Positions 62,125 to 64,000 of a DNA stretch of 64,000 bases are shown piece by piece. The DNA lies in assembly GCF_000247695.1 (NCBI RefSeq), contig NW_004624781.1, positions 7,261,372 to 7,325,371 on the forward strand, written 5' to 3'. Position numbers and translations under genes: made by a program. Numbering within the stretch: position 1 is the first letter of the stretch; the number at the start of each line of letters is the position of its first letter. This DNA comes from Heterocephalus glaber. Its lineage: Eukaryota; Chordata; Mammalia; Rodentia; Bathyergidae. A model generated the notes under the pieces. It did no database searches. It was not told the origin of the DNA and worked only from the letters and a program-made list of their open reading frames with translations.

Positions 62125-62835
62125 CTCTTCCCTTTTGAACATTTTCTTCACATTCCCCAATATCTATTATACATTATAGTCCTTATTTCCATTTTTGGTT
62201 TCTCATACCAGAAAAACAATGTGGTATTTAAATGTGTGTGTCTGATTTATTTTACTTAAGAGTATGGTCTCATACTTAAGAGTATGGTCTATCCATTTAG
62301 CTATAAATTAGACTTTTAAACAGTAGTTTGAAATTTACTTAGTAAATCTTCATATTAGACACCATATCTGTTTTCTCTTCCTGATAGACTATAGTATGTA
62401 TCAAATTTAACATGTTTTTTGTCCCTATTCTCTGAATATGAAATCTATAGTACTGTAGAAATTTTAAGAATTTTTCCTATCCAAATTTATGTATATTTTT
62501 AAAAATATACTTTGACATGTGAGGTCACTTTGCATTCTAAAGATATACATTAAGAGAAGCGTGATTGCATCGGAAAGGATCTAAGGACAGTGCTTGGTCT
62601 GAATTTGACTGTAAGAAGTGTAGACTTGGAAAGGTCTACTTTTATTCCTTGTCCATGCAAAAGATATTTGAAGAGCTTAGACATGTTGTTAGCATCCATA
62701 ATTGTCATGATTGTTGAATACTGCCTACCTTAAAAATATTTAGGTTTTAATTTTCTCATCAATATAAAATAAGACAAAGTGAATAAATGATGAAACATCT
62801 TTATTTCTGGCATTGAAAAAATTTCTTACCTTCTT
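62125..62835. other. CLPX intron 1, AT-rich, nothing certain
   Basis: Contains an 18-bp direct duplication tacttaagagtatggtct (about 62255 and 62274) whose unit includes the inverted repeat CATACT-TAAG-AGTATG. Confidence 0.4.
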
Positions 62836-63254
62836 TTTTTTTTTCTTTTTGTGCAGTGCTGGGGATTGAACCTAGGGTCTCAAGCATGCTAGCTAAGTGC
62901 TCTACACCAAACTGTACATCTCCAGCTTATTTTACTTTATTTTGAATCAGAATCTTGCTACCTAGTCTGCCCTTGAACTTGCAGTCCTCCTGTCTCAGCC
63001 TTCGCAGTAGCTGGGATAACAGGCTTTTGGCCCAGGGCACAATATTTACCATCCTGGATGCTGCTGCTGCTGGTTGTCCTACCTTCTTTCTTCTTTTTCT
63101 TTTTCTGTATCGGAGTTTGAACGCAGGGGCTTTGCAATGTGCTGTCTTTCCAACCCTTTATTAGTTTGTGATAGGGTCTTACTAAGTTGGTAAGTTCCCA
63201 GGGCTGGGCTCGAATTTGGAGGTCACCTGCCTCAGCCTGCCAGAGTGCTGGGAT
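62836..63254 (-). repeat. Two B1-dID SINEs (62836-63036, 63085-63254)
   Basis: Both show ID half, linker and B1 half in antisense order; the first retains agcatgctagctaagtgctctac, the classical ID signature. Confidence 0.78.
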
Positions 63255-63733
63255 CTCTCCTTAATAGACTTAAAATGGATGTGCAATATTCTAGTACTTA
63301 TTTTTAAAAGCATCTGCTCTGAAACTCAGATGTTCTGTGTGACAGATGTTTTGTAAATAGTTTAACTTTTAACTGGCTTTTATCGTTGTTGCCAGGTAGT
63401 CTTGCAAAATACACAAATTCTTTCTTTTATGGCTTTCAGGGATTCTTCACCTGAGGTTCACAGGTCCCTAAGGAGCCCATGGGTACAGTTCATATGTTCT
63501 CTGAACTGTATTTTCACTAATCTTGAAGTGAAATACAGCATTTCCTTTAATTGTAAATGTAGGAAACAAATCACAGTAGCCTAAATTTGTCACCAGTTAA
63601 AATCATAAATATTTTCATGTAATATAACAGTTTCTGAAATCTCAAAATGCTGCTTATACTTTTTGCTACTTTGAAATCATGGTAGTTATTAACAGAGCTG
63701 CTATTAGATCTTATTTTGTTAATAAAGAAACAA
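63255..63733. other. CLPX intron 1, nothing recognised
   Basis: Unique AT-rich sequence; no CLPX exon 2 similarity seen. Confidence 0.4.
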
Positions 63734-63834
63734 TTTTTTTTTTTTTTTTTTTTTTTTTGGTACTGGGGATCGAACACGGATCCTTGCGCTTGCAGGGCAG
63801 GCAAGAGAACCACTGAGCTAAATCCCCAGCCCCA
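63734..63834 (-). repeat. ID SINE with long T head
   Basis: T24 run then ggtactggggatcgaacacgg to gagctaaatccccagcccc; the long uninterrupted tail suggests a recent insertion. Confidence 0.92.
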
Positions 63835-64000
63835 TTATTCTGTATACTTAAAAACATTCTGAGATCCATTCAAAAGCTCCTGAAACCGCCTGAGGGGTTC
63901 ATGAGACACAAAACATTAAAAATCCTAAATTAGTTTGTTTCAGTGCTTTATATATATATTTTTTCTCTCTTCTACTCTATACCTGTTATTGAATACATGG

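Larger units (their letters stand above)
59544..64000 (+). other. CLPX: CLPX intron 1 (incomplete)
   Basis: From the exon 1 donor to the window end no sequence resembling CLPX exon 2 was seen on the + strand. The first 550 nt are the 3' flank of the CpG island. The rest is AT-richer DNA with the SINEs listed separately and old L1-like fragments. Confidence 0.75.

Noticed and set aside
59544..64000. Second CLPX exon
   Set aside because: Scanned for the region following the presequence (zinc-finger part) without a match; intron 1 is known to be long in mammals as far as I recall.

Overview
The window is mammalian nuclear DNA, almost certainly from a rodent outside the mouse/rat family. The evidence is GT-AG introns, a CpG-island promoter, MIR, L2 and L1 fossils, and a very dense load of 7SL-derived B1 SINEs, tRNA-derived ID-type SINEs and dimeric B1 plus ID elements (B1-dID). 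The youngest ID copies have perfect or near-perfect target-site duplications and start with a ggggatttagctcag box-A region. A castorimorph, sciuromorph or hystricomorph rodent fits; beaver or a relative is only a guess. The window contains one assembly gap of exactly 100 N (16631-16730).

Layout. 1-32,000: no protein-coding gene recognised. This is intergenic DNA with a 3.3-kb L1 3' half (7821-11157) riddled with nested insertions including a retroposed U6 snRNA, further L1/HAL1-like fossils (16360-18510, 22955-24660), a MaLR-type LTR (15735-16035), and several old mammalian repeats. 32,029-45,870: the complete CILP gene (cartilage intermediate layer protein 1) on the + strand. It has a TATA-type promoter, one non-coding exon and eight coding exons. 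The joined CDS is 3555 nt, i.e. 1184 residues, the length I recall for human CILP. Every junction keeps the reading frame and all eight introns are GT-AG. 45,870-58,940: intergenic SINE-rich DNA with an antisense L1 (48920-50480) and, abutting the next promoter, a probable antisense ERV LTR with an internal tandem repeat (58250-58937). 58,940-64,000: CpG island, first coding exon (59465-59543, mitochondrial presequence) and part of intron 1 of CLPX, the mitochondrial AAA+ unfoldase of the ClpXP protease. CLPX continues beyond the window.

The CILP then CLPX order and shared strand match my recollection of human 15q22. PARP16, expected on the far side of CILP, was not found. The two genes are functionally unrelated: CILP is a secreted matrix glycoprotein of cartilage, and CLPX acts in the mitochondrial matrix. 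They differ sharply in promoter type (TATA, tissue-restricted versus CpG island, housekeeping).

I found no previously undescribed biological system. The observations most worth a second look are the LTR next to the CLPX promoter, a homeodomain-site cluster in CILP intron 2, an extra N-glycosylation sequon in the CILP thrombospondin domain, two U6 retrocopies, and several nested or same-site SINE insertions that give a relative chronology.
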